This document shows positions 1-10,666 of a DNA stretch of 64,000 nt, piece after piece. This stretch comes from an uncultured bacterium (lineage in GTDB: Bacteria > Krumholzibacteriota > Krumholzibacteriia > LZORAL124-64-63): contig CALMJK010000004.1 of the NCBI GenBank assembly GCA_937864225.1, positions 201,949 through 265,948 on the forward strand, given 5' to 3'. The translations under genes and the position numbers were made by a program. The notes beneath the pieces were generated by a model. It searched no databases. It was not told where the DNA came from and saw nothing but the letters and a program-made list of their open reading frames with translations. Position 1 is the first letter of the stretch. Each line of letters opens with the position of its first letter.

Positions 1-2
1 AG

Positions 3-2207
3 GTGCTCGCCTCGCCGCACGCTCATGCCCGGATCGTGCGGGTGGACGCCGCGCGCGCCCTGGCCCACCCGGGCGTGGTCGCGGTGCTCTGGCACGCCGA
101 CGTGAAACCGATCCTCCACACGCGGGCGGGACAGAGCTGGCCGGAGCCGTCTCCCTACGACACCACCGTGCTGCCCGAAAAGGTCCGCCACGTCGGGGAC
201 CGCGTGGCGGTCGTGGCGGCGCGCACGCTGCGCGCGGCCGAGGAGGCGCTGGCGCTCATCGACGTGGAGTACGCGCTCCTGCCGGCGATCCTGGATCCGG
301 AGGAGGCGCTGCGTCGCACCGACGTGCTCATCCACGAGGCGCCCGATCCTCGCGGCATCGGCGGAGGCGGACGCGACAACGTGGCCGCGCGGATCGACAT
401 CAGGGTCGGCGACGTGGAGGGGGCGCTAGCGGCGGCCGATTTGGTCGTCGAGCGCGTCTATCACGTGCCGCGCGTGCAGGCCAGCCACCTCGAGCCGCAC
501 GTCGCGATCGCGTGGCTCGATCCGGACGGACGGTTGGTCGTCAAGACCAGTACCCAGGTGCCTTTCCACCTGCGACGCATCCTGGCACGGGTCCTGGAGA
601 TCCCCGAGGCGCGCATCCGCGTGATCAAGCCGCGCGTGGGGGGAGGATTCGGCGACAAACAGGAGATGGTGATCGAGGATCTGGTCGCGCTGCTGGCGCT
701 GCGCACGGGCAAGCCCGTGCGGCTCGAGATGACGCGCGCCGAGGAGTTGATCGCGGCGCGCCACCGGCATCCGCAGCGGATCACGCTGACGACAGGCGTC
801 ATGCGCGACGGCAGGATCGTCGCCAACCGGATGGCCGTGCTGGCCGACACCGGCGCCTACGGCAGTCACGCGCTGACCGTGCAGGGGAACACCGGCCAGA
901 AGGTGCTGCCGCTCTACCCCTGCCCGAACCTCCATTTCCACGTCGACTGCGTCTACACGAACACGCCGATCTGCGGCGCTTTCCGCGGCTACGGCGCCCC
1001 GCAGGGGTTCTTCGCGCTGGAGAGCCAGGTCGACGTGATCGCGCGCGAACTGGGCATGGACCCGCTCGAGGTGCGGCGGCTGAACCACATCCGAGAGGGA
1101 CAGACCGACCCGCTCTCGGCCCGCCTGGGCGAAGGGAAGTCCGGGCTGGTGCGCGTCGTGCGCAGCAGCGGGCTGGCGGAGGCCATCACGCGCGGGGCGG
1201 AGGCGATCGGCTGGGGGCGGAAGCGGCGCCCCTCGGCGCCCCACCTCAGGCGCGGGCTGGGCGTCGCGTTGGCCATGCAGGGCTCCGGCATCGCGGGAGT
1301 GGATTGGGCCGCGGCCACGGTCAAGCTCAACGACGACGGCAGCGTGAACCTGCTCGTGGGAGCCACCGACATCGGCCAGGGCAGCGACACGGTGCTGGCG
1401 CAGATCTGCGCGCAGACCCTCGGCCTGCCGCTGTCCAAGGTCATCGTCCTGAGCTCGGACACGGACCTGACGCCGTTCGACGTGGGGGCCTACGCCTCGA
1501 GCACGACCTACGTGTCGGGCGGCGCGGTGGAGAAGGCGGCGCGCGAGCTGCGCGGACAGCTGGCGGCGATCCTCGCGGGCAAGTGGGGCTGCGCGGCGGA
1601 GGCGATCGCTTTCGCGGACGAGCGCGCCCGCGGTCCGGACGGTCGCAGCCTCTCGATGCGGGAAGTCGCGCTCACGGCCCTCTACGAAGCCAAGACGCAG
1701 CCGGCCGCCACCGCCAGCCACATGTCGAACGAATCGCCCCCGCCGTTCGCGGCGCAGTTCGCCGACGTGGAGGTGGACGTGGAGACGGGCGAGGTTTTCG
1801 TGCGACGCTTCGTCTCGGCCGTGGACTGCGGCGTCGCGATCAACCCGCAGCTGACCGAGGGCCAGATCGAGGGGGCGGTCGCCCAGGCGCTCGGCTACGC
1901 GCTGTTCGAGGAGGTCCTCATCGACGACCAAGGGCGCGTGCGCAATCCCAATTTCCTGGACTACAAGATCGCCACCGCCATGGACATGCCCGAACTGGTC
2001 ACGCTGCTTGTCCCCGCGCCGGAGCCGACGGGTCCCTACGGCGCCAAGGCGGCCGGCGAAGTCCCGATCGACGGCCCCGCGCCCGCCATCCTCAACGCCA
2101 TCGCCGACGCCGTCGGCGTGCGCATCACGCGCCTGCCCGCCACGCCCGAGCGCGTCTGGCAGGCGTTGCGGGAAAAGGCCAAGCGCGACCTCGCCTCGGC
2201 ATCGTAG
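3..2207 (+). CDS. Xanthine dehydrogenase / CoxL-family molybdopterin-binding subunit (N-terminus cut by window edge)
   Basis: 734 aa ORF with family motifs (RVGGGFGDKQ, GAFRGYGAPQG, VGATDIGQGSDTVLAQICAQ, GPYGAKAAGEVPIDGPAPAILNAIADAVG). Confidence 0.9.
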   Translation: MLASPHAHARIVRVDAARALAHPGVVAVLWHADVKPILHTRAGQSWPEPSPYDTTVLPEKVRHVGDRVAVVAARTLRAAEEALALIDVEYALLPAILDPEEALRRTDVLIHEAPDPRGIGGGGRDNVAARIDIRVGDVEGALAAADLVVERVYHVPRVQASHLEPHVAIAWLDPDGRLVVKTSTQVPFHLRRILARVLEIPEARIRVIKPRVGGGFGDKQEMVIEDLVALLALRTGKPVRLEMTRAEELIAARHRHPQRITLTTGVMRDGRIVANRMAVLADTGAYGSHALTVQGNTGQKVLPLYPCPNLHFHVDCVYTNTPICGAFRGYGAPQGFFALESQVDVIARELGMDPLEVRRLNHIREGQTDPLSARLGEGKSGLVRVVRSSGLAEAITRGAEAIGWGRKRRPSAPHLRRGLGVALAMQGSGIAGVDWAAATVKLNDDGSVNLLVGATDIGQGSDTVLAQICAQTLGLPLSKVIVLSSDTDLTPFDVGAYASSTTYVSGGAVEKAARELRGQLAAILAGKWGCAAEAIAFADERARGPDGRSLSMREVALTALYEAKTQPAATASHMSNESPPPFAAQFADVEVDVETGEVFVRRFVSAVDCGVAINPQLTEGQIEGAVAQALGYALFEEVLIDDQGRVRNPNFLDYKIATAMDMPELVTLLVPAPEPTGPYGAKAAGEVPIDGPAPAILNAIADAVGVRITRLPATPERVWQALREKAKRDLASAS

Positions 2208-2614
2208 CGGCTGGAAATGTTTTGTTCGGCAGTTGAGAACCGACGGGGGATTTGTCCGGCGGCAGGATCGCCTACCCGAATTGCACCGGGGCGCCCGGAC
2301 CCCGGAACGGGTACGTGCTTCTGCCCAATCAGAATACCCATTTGATTGAAATGAACAAACCGCCACGAATTTAACTGGAGCGCGAGCCGCACCGACTGCA
2401 AGGGCGGCTCGCTTCATTTGTGCCCCAATCCAACACGAGTGACCAATTGCTGCGCGATCCTGCTCGCCAGGCAGCCCACCACGCAGTTGATTGCCTTAGG
2501 GGGCCCGGTGTCCGTAAGTTGTGACAAGATGATTCAGTTATTGGTTGGACGCCGAGCCGACGGTCTTGAGGCAGGATTGCAGTGGACAATTGAGGGTTGC
2601 GGGGGGGATCCAAT

Positions 2615-4873
2615 ATGAACACGTCGCCATGCCCCATAAGAAGGAGGCGGAGCAGAATGTGGTCAGCAAGCAGGACCTGTTCGCCTCTCCGAAATCTGCG
2701 ACGGCTCTTCGTAATCGCGGCGGTTCTGGCATCGTTGCCGGCATGCGTGTGCTGGCCTGGATCTGTCCGCGCGCAGTGCCTTGACTATTATGATTATCTG
2801 CATTTGGTGGGCGGCGTGGACACGCCAAGTCATGCCGTGGAGGTAACCGTTTCGGGTAGCTATGCCTACGTCGCGGACGTCATTTATGGTCTTCAAGTAA
2901 TCGATATCACAAATCCCGCCAGTCCGCAGATTGTGGGCAGCGTGGATACGCCCGGTCTTGCGGGAGACATAGCCATCGAAGGCAGTTATGTCTACGTTGC
3001 GGACTTCTATTATGGTCTTCAGGTGATCGACATCACGAATCCCGCCAGTCCCAAGATTGTGGGTAGCGTGCTCACGCCCTCGCGTTATCCCGAGGGCGTG
3101 GCCGTATCGGGCAGCTATGCCTACGTTGCGGACTCCGAATCGGGTCTTCACGTGATCGACATCACGCGGCCTGCCCATCCACGGATTGTGGGTAGCGTGG
3201 ACACGCCGGGCTCCGCCTTAAGCGTGACCATCGTAGGCAGTTTTGCCTACGTTGCGGACAACTATTTCGGCCTTCAGGTGATCGACATTACGAATCCCTC
3301 CAGTCCCAGGATTGTCGGCAGCGTGGACACGCCAGGCGAAGCGAAGGACGTGGTCGTCTCGGGCAGCTATGCCTACGTTGCGGACTACCATTCTGGTCTT
3401 GAGGTGATCGACATCACGAATCCCGCCAGTCCCCAGATTGTGGGCAGCGCAGACATGCCGGATGTTGCGTGTGGCGTGGCCGTCTCAGGCAGTTTCGCCT
3501 ACGTTGCGGACTACAGGGCCGGCCTTCAGGTGATCGACATCACGAATCCCGCCAGTCCTCAGATCGTGGGCGGCGTGGTCACGCTGGATGTTGCCTTCAA
3601 CGTGGCCATCTCAGGCGACTATGCCTACGTCGCGGACGCTGCGGCGGGCCTTCAGGTGATCGACGTCACAAATCCCGCCAGTGCGCAGATTGTGGGCGGC
3701 GCGGACACGCCGGGTATTGCCTATGGCGCGGCCATCGCAGTCGGCTATGCCTATGTTGCGGATTACGGGGCCGGTCTTCAAGTGCTCGACATCACGAATC
3801 CCGCCAGCCCCCAGATTGCAGGCAGCGTGGACACGCCTGGTTATGCCTGTGGCGTGGCGGTCTCAGGCGGCTACGCCTACGTCGCGGACTTTATGACCGG
3901 TCTTCAAGTGCTCGACATCACGAATCCCGCAAGCCCGCAGATAGTGGGCAGCGTGGACACGCCGGGCTCTGCCTTAGACGTGGCTCTCTCGGGAAGTCAA
4001 GCCTACGTTGCGGACTACGGGTCTGGTCTTCAGGTGATCGACGTCACGAATCCCGCAAGCCCGCAGATAGTGGGCAGCGTGGACACGCCGGGCTCCGCCT
4101 ATGGCGTAACCATCGCAGGCAGTTTTGCCTACGTTGCGGACTACTATTCTGGCCTTCAGGTGATTGACATCACGAATCCCGCCAGTCCTCAGATCGTGGG
4201 CAGCGTGGACACGCCGGGTTATGCCAGGGGCGTAGCCATCGCGGGCAGTTGTGCCTACGTTGCGGACGAAGATTCCGGTCTTCAGATGATCGATATCACG
4301 AATCCCGCCAGTCCCCAGATTGTGGCAAGGGTGGGCGCGCGGGGCCCTTCCTATGACGTGGCCATCTCAGGCAGCTTTGCCTACGTTGCGAACTACGAAT
4401 CCGGTATTCAGCTGATCGACATCACGAATCCCGCCAGTCCCCGGGTTGTAGCCGGCGTGGACACACCTGACGATGCGCGTGGCGTGGCCGTCTCATACGA
4501 CTATGTCTACGTTGCGGACGAAGCTTTTGGTCTTCAGATTCTGCCGGCGCAGTGCGCGACCTTCGTGGGCGTCCACGAAGGCCTTCCTGTCTCCGCGTTG
4601 CCGAGACTTGCCCAGAACCACCCCAACCCGTTCAACCCGAGCACGACGCTGAGCTACGAGCTGCCAAGGTCCGGTCATGTGGTCCTGGCCGTCTATGACG
4701 TGCGGGGCGCTCATGTGGTCACGTTGGTCGATGCCGTGCAAGCGGCGGGGGAGCAGAGGGAGGAATGGAACGGGCTGGACGGGTCCGGCGCGCCGATGCC
4801 GTCCGGGGTGTACTTCGCGCGGTTGAGGACGCAGGCGGGCGTGCGGACGGTGAAGGTGATGTTGGCGAAATGA
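2615..4873 (+). CDS. Secreted LVIVD-repeat beta-propeller protein with C-terminal T9SS/FlgD-like sorting domain
   Basis: Many YVAD..GLQVIDITNPASPQIVGSVDTPG repeats; hydrophobic N-terminus; C-terminal HPNPFNPSTTLSYELP...YDVRG...GVYFARLRT. Confidence 0.85.
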   Translation: MNTSPCPIRRRRSRMWSASRTCSPLRNLRRLFVIAAVLASLPACVCWPGSVRAQCLDYYDYLHLVGGVDTPSHAVEVTVSGSYAYVADVIYGLQVIDITNPASPQIVGSVDTPGLAGDIAIEGSYVYVADFYYGLQVIDITNPASPKIVGSVLTPSRYPEGVAVSGSYAYVADSESGLHVIDITRPAHPRIVGSVDTPGSALSVTIVGSFAYVADNYFGLQVIDITNPSSPRIVGSVDTPGEAKDVVVSGSYAYVADYHSGLEVIDITNPASPQIVGSADMPDVACGVAVSGSFAYVADYRAGLQVIDITNPASPQIVGGVVTLDVAFNVAISGDYAYVADAAAGLQVIDVTNPASAQIVGGADTPGIAYGAAIAVGYAYVADYGAGLQVLDITNPASPQIAGSVDTPGYACGVAVSGGYAYVADFMTGLQVLDITNPASPQIVGSVDTPGSALDVALSGSQAYVADYGSGLQVIDVTNPASPQIVGSVDTPGSAYGVTIAGSFAYVADYYSGLQVIDITNPASPQIVGSVDTPGYARGVAIAGSCAYVADEDSGLQMIDITNPASPQIVARVGARGPSYDVAISGSFAYVANYESGIQLIDITNPASPRVVAGVDTPDDARGVAVSYDYVYVADEAFGLQILPAQCATFVGVHEGLPVSALPRLAQNHPNPFNPSTTLSYELPRSGHVVLAVYDVRGAHVVTLVDAVQAAGEQREEWNGLDGSGAPMPSGVYFARLRTQAGVRTVKVMLAK
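2809..4542 (+). repeat. In-frame tandem coding repeats of ~126 bp (~42 aa LVIVD units, roughly 14 copies)
   Basis: Recurring 'atcgacatcacgaatcccgccagtccccagattgtgggcagcgtggacacgcc' period. Confidence 0.9.
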
Positions 4874-4961
4874 TACGGGACGTTTAATGCCTGGGGCCAA
4901 TCGCCGTCGTATGGCTCTGCGAAAAAGCGCTGACTAGCGTTCCGTCCAAGCTGGAGTCAAT

Positions 4962-6863
4962 ATGCCGTCCGCAACGGTTTGGGAAGGAGAAAGGGCTGTT
5001 TCAAGGCGAGTGGATTGGATGGCGGCGGCCATGTTGGCCGTGGCCATTGGCATCCGATTGCCGTATTTGAATTGGGGCCTGCCAGAGCTCGAGGAGGAGG
5101 CGCTACCTCTTAAAAAGGCTTTTGACATGTGGGGGTGGGAAGCAGGCCGATTGCAACTCGACCCCATGACGGCGGGCTGGCCATCGCTTTCCTTTTATCT
5201 TCATCTGCTTCTACAACAGCTCATTTATTTTGGCGGTCGGCTGAGCGGCGCTTTTGCAAATCGCTATGATTTCTGGCTGCTACACAACGATCTGACGCCC
5301 CTTGTGCTGGCCGCCCGAGGGCTGGGAGTGCTTGCCGCGGGCGGAACGGTCTATGTGGCGACCCGCCTTGGCAAGCGCCTGGGCGAAGCGCTGGGTGGTC
5401 TGTTCGCAGGGGGCCTGCTAACCGTCAGCCCCCTGCTTTTCCAGCAAGCGCGGCTGATCACTCCGGACATCCTTCTCACATTTTGCGTGGCAATGGCCGT
5501 GGCGCGGCTTGTCGATCTGTACGAGCGCGGTACCGTGCGCGATTACGTGTGGACCGGGATCTGGATTGGATTGGGAGTCTCCATCAAGTATTCGCCAGCG
5601 CTGCTGATCCCGGCGCTTTATGTCGTCCACGTGCTTGTTCGGCGACGCGAGATGCCAAAGATCTCACGATTGAAGCTCTGGCTTGGGGCGGCAAACCGGC
5701 GCTTTATGGTCGCGATGCTCGCCTGCCTGCTTGTCTTCTTCCTGACAAGCCCGTTTGTAGTCCTCAATCTGGAAGTTTCGCGAGCGGACGTTGGCTGGCA
5801 GTTCACGCACATGAGCGAAGGGCATTTTGGCCAGGAGGGACGCGGCTGGGGCTCACTGTTTTACGTCAAGGACGTTCTTGTGCCCGCTTTCGGCTGGCCA
5901 GGTTTCTCGCTGGCCATTGCGGGGCTGGTCTGGGGCGCATGCAGGCGCCGAGGCGCATGGCTGGTGCCGGCAGTGTGCTTTGTCTGCCTATACTTGGGTT
6001 TGGCTCTGCTACGCACTCAATTTGACAAGTACATGCTGCCAGTGCTGTTCCCTTTGGCTCTTGGCCTTGCCGCCGCCGCACAGAAGTTGAGTGAGCAGAT
6101 CAATGGCTTGACCTCCCGGCGCAGCAAGGGACTGCGTCTTGCCGCCATCGTATGCGGACTCATCATCCTGCTCCCCCCGGCCTGGGCAACCGGCCGACTG
6201 CTGCGTCGCCAGAGCCAGCCGACCACGGTGCAGCAAGCCCGGCAATATCTGCTGGAGATGCCAGGATCTGGCGAACTTGTCTACGCGCTGGAAGCATACA
6301 CGCCTTCTTTGCCCATTGATCGGCGCGCTCAACTGAGCGACCGACCAATTTTTGCGCGCCTGACACCTTCGCAACGCCAGCGCTTGAGGACCGGGCCGAC
6401 CTTCCGCGCCATCAGAATTCCGATGTACATGGGAATGACCGAGTTGAGTGATTTCTACTATGACTTGCAGCACTACTTGCCAGCTGATGTCATAGTCACG
6501 TCGAGCGCCGTGCGGGACAGATATGAACGCGAGCCTGAGCGCTATCAGCGGCAAGTGGCCTTTTATCGGAGCCTGGAACAGTATGCTGAATTGGTGCGTG
6601 TTTTCTCTCCTGGCCCAAGGACTTCAGGTCCCGCGCTTAGGATCTACCGATTTACGGACGCTGGCCGGCAGCGCTGGCTTCGGGAAAGACCGCCAAAATT
6701 GGAGTTTGTCGGGAAAATGAAGGCGCCCCACGTGCAGACTTTTCTAAGACGCATCGCAGCGGCGGCATTGGAAAAGGGCATGACTGACGTTGCCAAGCTC
6801 TACTTCGAGGCCTTGCGCGAGGTTGAGACACGCGGCGGGGCCATGCCGTCCCGCACTAGATAA
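4962..6863 (+). CDS. ArnT/GT39-like membrane glycosyltransferase
   Basis: Multi-TM protein, early acidic loop (LPELEEEALPLKKAF), PMT-like N-terminal topology. Confidence 0.65.
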   Translation: MPSATVWEGERAVSRRVDWMAAAMLAVAIGIRLPYLNWGLPELEEEALPLKKAFDMWGWEAGRLQLDPMTAGWPSLSFYLHLLLQQLIYFGGRLSGAFANRYDFWLLHNDLTPLVLAARGLGVLAAGGTVYVATRLGKRLGEALGGLFAGGLLTVSPLLFQQARLITPDILLTFCVAMAVARLVDLYERGTVRDYVWTGIWIGLGVSIKYSPALLIPALYVVHVLVRRREMPKISRLKLWLGAANRRFMVAMLACLLVFFLTSPFVVLNLEVSRADVGWQFTHMSEGHFGQEGRGWGSLFYVKDVLVPAFGWPGFSLAIAGLVWGACRRRGAWLVPAVCFVCLYLGLALLRTQFDKYMLPVLFPLALGLAAAAQKLSEQINGLTSRRSKGLRLAAIVCGLIILLPPAWATGRLLRRQSQPTTVQQARQYLLEMPGSGELVYALEAYTPSLPIDRRAQLSDRPIFARLTPSQRQRLRTGPTFRAIRIPMYMGMTELSDFYYDLQHYLPADVIVTSSAVRDRYEREPERYQRQVAFYRSLEQYAELVRVFSPGPRTSGPALRIYRFTDAGRQRWLRERPPKLEFVGKMKAPHVQTFLRRIAAAALEKGMTDVAKLYFEALREVETRGGAMPSRTR

Positions 6864-7041
6864 TCCCAATGGTGGCCAGCAGAGAGACTTCGGGCGTCCT
6901 GAACGACCAGCCCCGGCCTCTCGAAGTCTCGAAAACGCCCTGCCGGCATTTTGCTTAACACGGCTGCGCGCTTCCTGCTAGGCTAGACCCGTCCTCGATT
7001 CGACACATTCCCGTCATGTGCGCCATGCCGGGGGAAGCCAC

Positions 7042-9930
7042 ATGATCGGCGAGACAATCTCCCACTACCGGATCCTCTCGAAGCTCGGCGAGGGCGGGAT
7101 GGGTGTGGTCTACGAGGCCGAGGACTTGAGCCTTGGCCGGACCGTGGCGCTCAAATTTCTACCACCGAACTCCATCGCGCGTGAAGAAGACCGCGCCCGC
7201 TTGATTCATGAGGCGCGGGCAGCTGCGGCGCTGCTTCATCCCAACATCTGTCCCGTTTATGAGGTGGCTGACGCCGAGGGCCGCCTCTTCATCGCGATGG
7301 CGCATGTCGAAGGGCGGAGTCTCAAAGAAAGAATAGCCGATGCGCCCGTTCCGCTCGACGAAGCACTCTCGATTGCCCGGCAGATCGGTGACGGCCTTGC
7401 GGCCGCTCACGCCAAAGGCATCATCCATCGAGACATCAAGCCGGCGAACATCATGCTGACGCCCGAGGGCCGACCGATGCTCATGGACTTCGGCCTCGCG
7501 AAAATCTCGGGAACGACGAAGCTGACGCGGACAAGGACGACAATGGGAACGGTGGCCTACATGTCGCCGGAGCAGGTGCAGGGAGGAGAGGCGGATCATC
7601 GGAGCGACATCTGGGCTCTCGGTGCGGTGCTGTACGAGATGGTATCCGGGAGAACGCCTTTCGGAGGGAAGTACGAGGCGGCGATCCTCTACTCGATTCT
7701 CAACGAGGAACAAGACCAGCTGGCAGGGCGCGCTGACGGCTTGCCCGCCGGTCTCGATGACATTCTCTCTCGCGCCCTCGCGAAGGATCCGGCCGAAAGA
7801 TACCAGCGAGGCGGTGACCTCGTCGCGGCTCTCGACACGCTCGCGCGCGATCGCGAAGCCATGCCGGCGGGCCGCACGCTACGCTCCCGGGGGCTGAGAC
7901 GGCGATGGCGGCGCTGGCGTCCAGGGCAGCGAGCGGCGGCGATCATATCGCTCGTCGCGCTGGCTGCGATCGCGGCAATGCTGACGATCCGTTTCCGGCC
8001 GACTGCCCACGACCCGAAGGAATATTCTCTCGCCGTCATGGACTTTCGCGATTTGGCGTCGCCTGATGATCCGACGGTATCTGCGGGACTTGCCGAGCTT
8101 GTCAATATGGGGCTCATTCAGACGGATCTCGTTCGAGTGGTAAGCTCCGATCTCCTGCATGATCTGCGTCGCCGCCTCTTCCGCTCTCCTCGTGGGGCCA
8201 TCGAGGACGATCAAACAATGGAGATTGCTCGAAAGGCCGAGGCCACGCTCTTTCTCGCGGCGACGATCGTCCCGTCGGGGGCCGGTCGGTACGTGAATTG
8301 GCGGCTGGTAGATGCGCGAAGCGGACGGAATGTGGATGCGGACCGGGCCGAGGGGGTAACGGACGCTGACATTGCGGATCGGATCATAGCTCAAGTCGTG
8401 CCGGTGATCGCCCATGCGTGTGGCGTCGAAACGCCGACCGCCTTCACGAAGACGGGAAGCATTACGACCGGCAATTCACGCGCATATCAACACTATATGG
8501 CGGGTGTCCTGGCCGCCGAGGAAGGGCGTCCGGACGAAGCGGTCACTGAGTTCAAGCGGGCGACGACACAAGACACGACTTTTGCGTTAGCGTATTTCCA
8601 CCTTGCGAACATCTACACCGCATATCAAGACTGGGGCAATGCCAGCAATTGCATCGAGAAGGCGTGGAACTTCAGATCGCGCTTGAACATCAAGGACCGG
8701 ATGCGCCTAGAAGCCAGGCGCCTAGCCCTTACTGACGAGCCTGGCAAACAAAACGATGCGGCCGAGCTGCTTCGCGAGATGCGAAGGCGCTGGCCGGATG
8801 ACCCTCTTGTGTTAAGGGATCTGGGATACTTGTTATTCGAGCATTGGCATTTTGCAGAGGCGATGGAAGTATTTCATGAAGGACGACGTCTGTTTCCCGA
8901 TGATGCGGCCTTAGCGGAGCAGTACGTCTCCATGCTCGGAGTCATGGGCCGCCACCCGGAGGCCATGCGCGTGGCGCGGACGTGCGCCGAGCAAAATCCC
9001 AAGGATCCTTTGGGCTGGCATCTTGTAGGGAGCGCGTATCTTGGCTTGGGACTGCCGGACAGCGCGGAAGCGGCTTTTCGTGAGGCGACGAAGATCGATC
9101 CCGAATGGGTGCCTGAAAACTACAGCCGCTGCGCGTATTGGCGCGGAGATCTGAAAGCGGCGATCGGAATAATCGAGCAAATCCTCTCGCAGCAAGATCT
9201 CAGCGCCAACAGGCGTGAAGAATTGATTACGCTGAGCACGCAAGGCTTGAACTTGGCGGCGCTCTACATAGAGGCCGGGCGGCACCAAGAGGCGCGCCGA
9301 GTTTTTCGCGCGTATATGACTTCGCAGTTCGGCCGGATAAACCAGCTGCTGGTAATGATGGGGCGTGCGCAGGAGGTTCTCAAGCGAATCGAGCGCCTGA
9401 GTTCGGATGCATTGGAGCGGACACGCAGCGGCAGTTGGTTCAGGCACCGCGGCATGGCACTCGCCATGCTCGGGCAGGGCGAAGGGGCGAGAAGAGCCGC
9501 GAGCGAGGACTGTAAATCCCTGTGGGATTGGATTTGTCGCACGTACGCTGTGCTTATCGAGGCTGAAGCCGCCCTCGTGGATAGCGACCCTCAGCTGGCT
9601 TTCGATTCGCTGAACGCTATGAAAACGATCATTCCGGGTGTGTTCGTCGCGCCCGGTGGGGATTTCTTGAGCATCCGAACGCAAACGATCCTCGCTCGGG
9701 CCTACCGGATGGATGGCCGTCTTGATGAGGCCGCTCGAGTGTACGAGCAGTGGCTCCTGAGGTGCGGCGGTCATGCCCTAGCGCACTACGAGCTCGGTCA
9801 GATCTACGACGAGATGAAGCGCCCTGCGGACGCAAAGAAGGAATACGCGAAATTCCTCGAAATGTGGTCGGAGGCCGATCATGACCGCCCCCAGCTCATC
9901 GACGCCAAGAAGCGCCTCGCCGACCTGTAG
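7042..9930 (+). CDS. Serine/threonine protein kinase with C-terminal TPR region
   Basis: LGEGGMGVVYEAEDLSLGRTVALKFL, GIIHRDIKPANIML, DFGLAK, GTVAYMSPEQ; TM segment then TPR-like repeats. Confidence 0.92.
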   Translation: MIGETISHYRILSKLGEGGMGVVYEAEDLSLGRTVALKFLPPNSIAREEDRARLIHEARAAAALLHPNICPVYEVADAEGRLFIAMAHVEGRSLKERIADAPVPLDEALSIARQIGDGLAAAHAKGIIHRDIKPANIMLTPEGRPMLMDFGLAKISGTTKLTRTRTTMGTVAYMSPEQVQGGEADHRSDIWALGAVLYEMVSGRTPFGGKYEAAILYSILNEEQDQLAGRADGLPAGLDDILSRALAKDPAERYQRGGDLVAALDTLARDREAMPAGRTLRSRGLRRRWRRWRPGQRAAAIISLVALAAIAAMLTIRFRPTAHDPKEYSLAVMDFRDLASPDDPTVSAGLAELVNMGLIQTDLVRVVSSDLLHDLRRRLFRSPRGAIEDDQTMEIARKAEATLFLAATIVPSGAGRYVNWRLVDARSGRNVDADRAEGVTDADIADRIIAQVVPVIAHACGVETPTAFTKTGSITTGNSRAYQHYMAGVLAAEEGRPDEAVTEFKRATTQDTTFALAYFHLANIYTAYQDWGNASNCIEKAWNFRSRLNIKDRMRLEARRLALTDEPGKQNDAAELLREMRRRWPDDPLVLRDLGYLLFEHWHFAEAMEVFHEGRRLFPDDAALAEQYVSMLGVMGRHPEAMRVARTCAEQNPKDPLGWHLVGSAYLGLGLPDSAEAAFREATKIDPEWVPENYSRCAYWRGDLKAAIGIIEQILSQQDLSANRREELITLSTQGLNLAALYIEAGRHQEARRVFRAYMTSQFGRINQLLVMMGRAQEVLKRIERLSSDALERTRSGSWFRHRGMALAMLGQGEGARRAASEDCKSLWDWICRTYAVLIEAEAALVDSDPQLAFDSLNAMKTIIPGVFVAPGGDFLSIRTQTILARAYRMDGRLDEAARVYEQWLLRCGGHALAHYELGQIYDEMKRPADAKKEYAKFLEMWSEADHDRPQLIDAKKRLADL

Positions 9931-9955
9931 ACTCCCTCCCGAAGCAGAGAACCAG

Positions 9956-10015
9956 CGCTCCCGCCAGCGGTTGGCCCTCGAGAATATTGCCCTGCGGCGT
10001 CAACTCGACGTTTTT
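9956..10015 (+). pseudogene. Possible remnant of integrase/transposase N-terminus
   Basis: RSRQRLALENIALRRQLDVF resembles the 'LaxENlaLRqQLxV' start of integrase-core transposases; no catalytic domain follows. Confidence 0.3.
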
Positions 10016-10086
10016 GCTGACCAGACCATAAGATGGAATGAGCTGGGAAAAGACAGAGGAATCACCAAAACAGAAGAGGATGAACC

Positions 10087-10551
10087 ATGTGGAAAAGACT
10101 CGGCTTTCTGATTTTTGTAGTCATTGGGGCGTGTGTACTTATCTGGGGTTATGGTTCATACAACAAATCGCAGAAAGCGAAGAGTTGGCCTACCGCCGAG
10201 GGTACGATCATATCATCAGATGTCGAATTGGCGCGGTCTCATGCATCAGGCCGGCGTCGTTCCAGAAGGACGTATCGCGCCGAAGTAATGTTCGAATACA
10301 ATGTCGACGGCAAGACTTATACGTCGAACAGGGTCGTAATGGAGGGATTTAGTTCAAGCAAGCGAAGTTATGCGGAGAAAGTCGTCGAAAGGTATCCGGA
10401 AGGAGAAGCGGTGACGGTTTACTATGATCCTACGGATCCAACGATGGCAGTTCTAGAGCCAGGAAAAGTGGGGGGCGCATTCATACCTTTTGTGGTTGGT
10501 GGTATGTTTGTAATAGTTGGCACCATGGGGGCAATAAGAAAGACTACCTGA
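10087..10551 (+). CDS. DUF3592-like membrane protein
   Basis: N-terminal TM, SWPTAEGTIISSDVE, VxVYYDPTDPTMAVLEPG, C-terminal TM. Confidence 0.7.
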   Translation: MWKRLGFLIFVVIGACVLIWGYGSYNKSQKAKSWPTAEGTIISSDVELARSHASGRRRSRRTYRAEVMFEYNVDGKTYTSNRVVMEGFSSSKRSYAEKVVERYPEGEAVTVYYDPTDPTMAVLEPGKVGGAFIPFVVGGMFVIVGTMGAIRKTT

Positions 10552-10666
10552 TATTAATTCAGGTTGTCCTTCAATCTGGCAATCGCGTTGCGGTCAATTG
10601 GGACGAAGGGCACCTGAGTCGAAGGGGGAGTGGACCTGCCTCATGGACACGATGCGGTCTTCGACG

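Noticed and set aside
426-2417. 663-aa minus-strand ORF
   Set aside because: Antisense to the molybdopterin oxidoreductase gene.
2809-4542. Regular repeats that could suggest a CRISPR-like or minisatellite array
   Set aside because: In-frame 126-bp units encoding LVIVD beta-propeller repeats; no short repeat/spacer structure.
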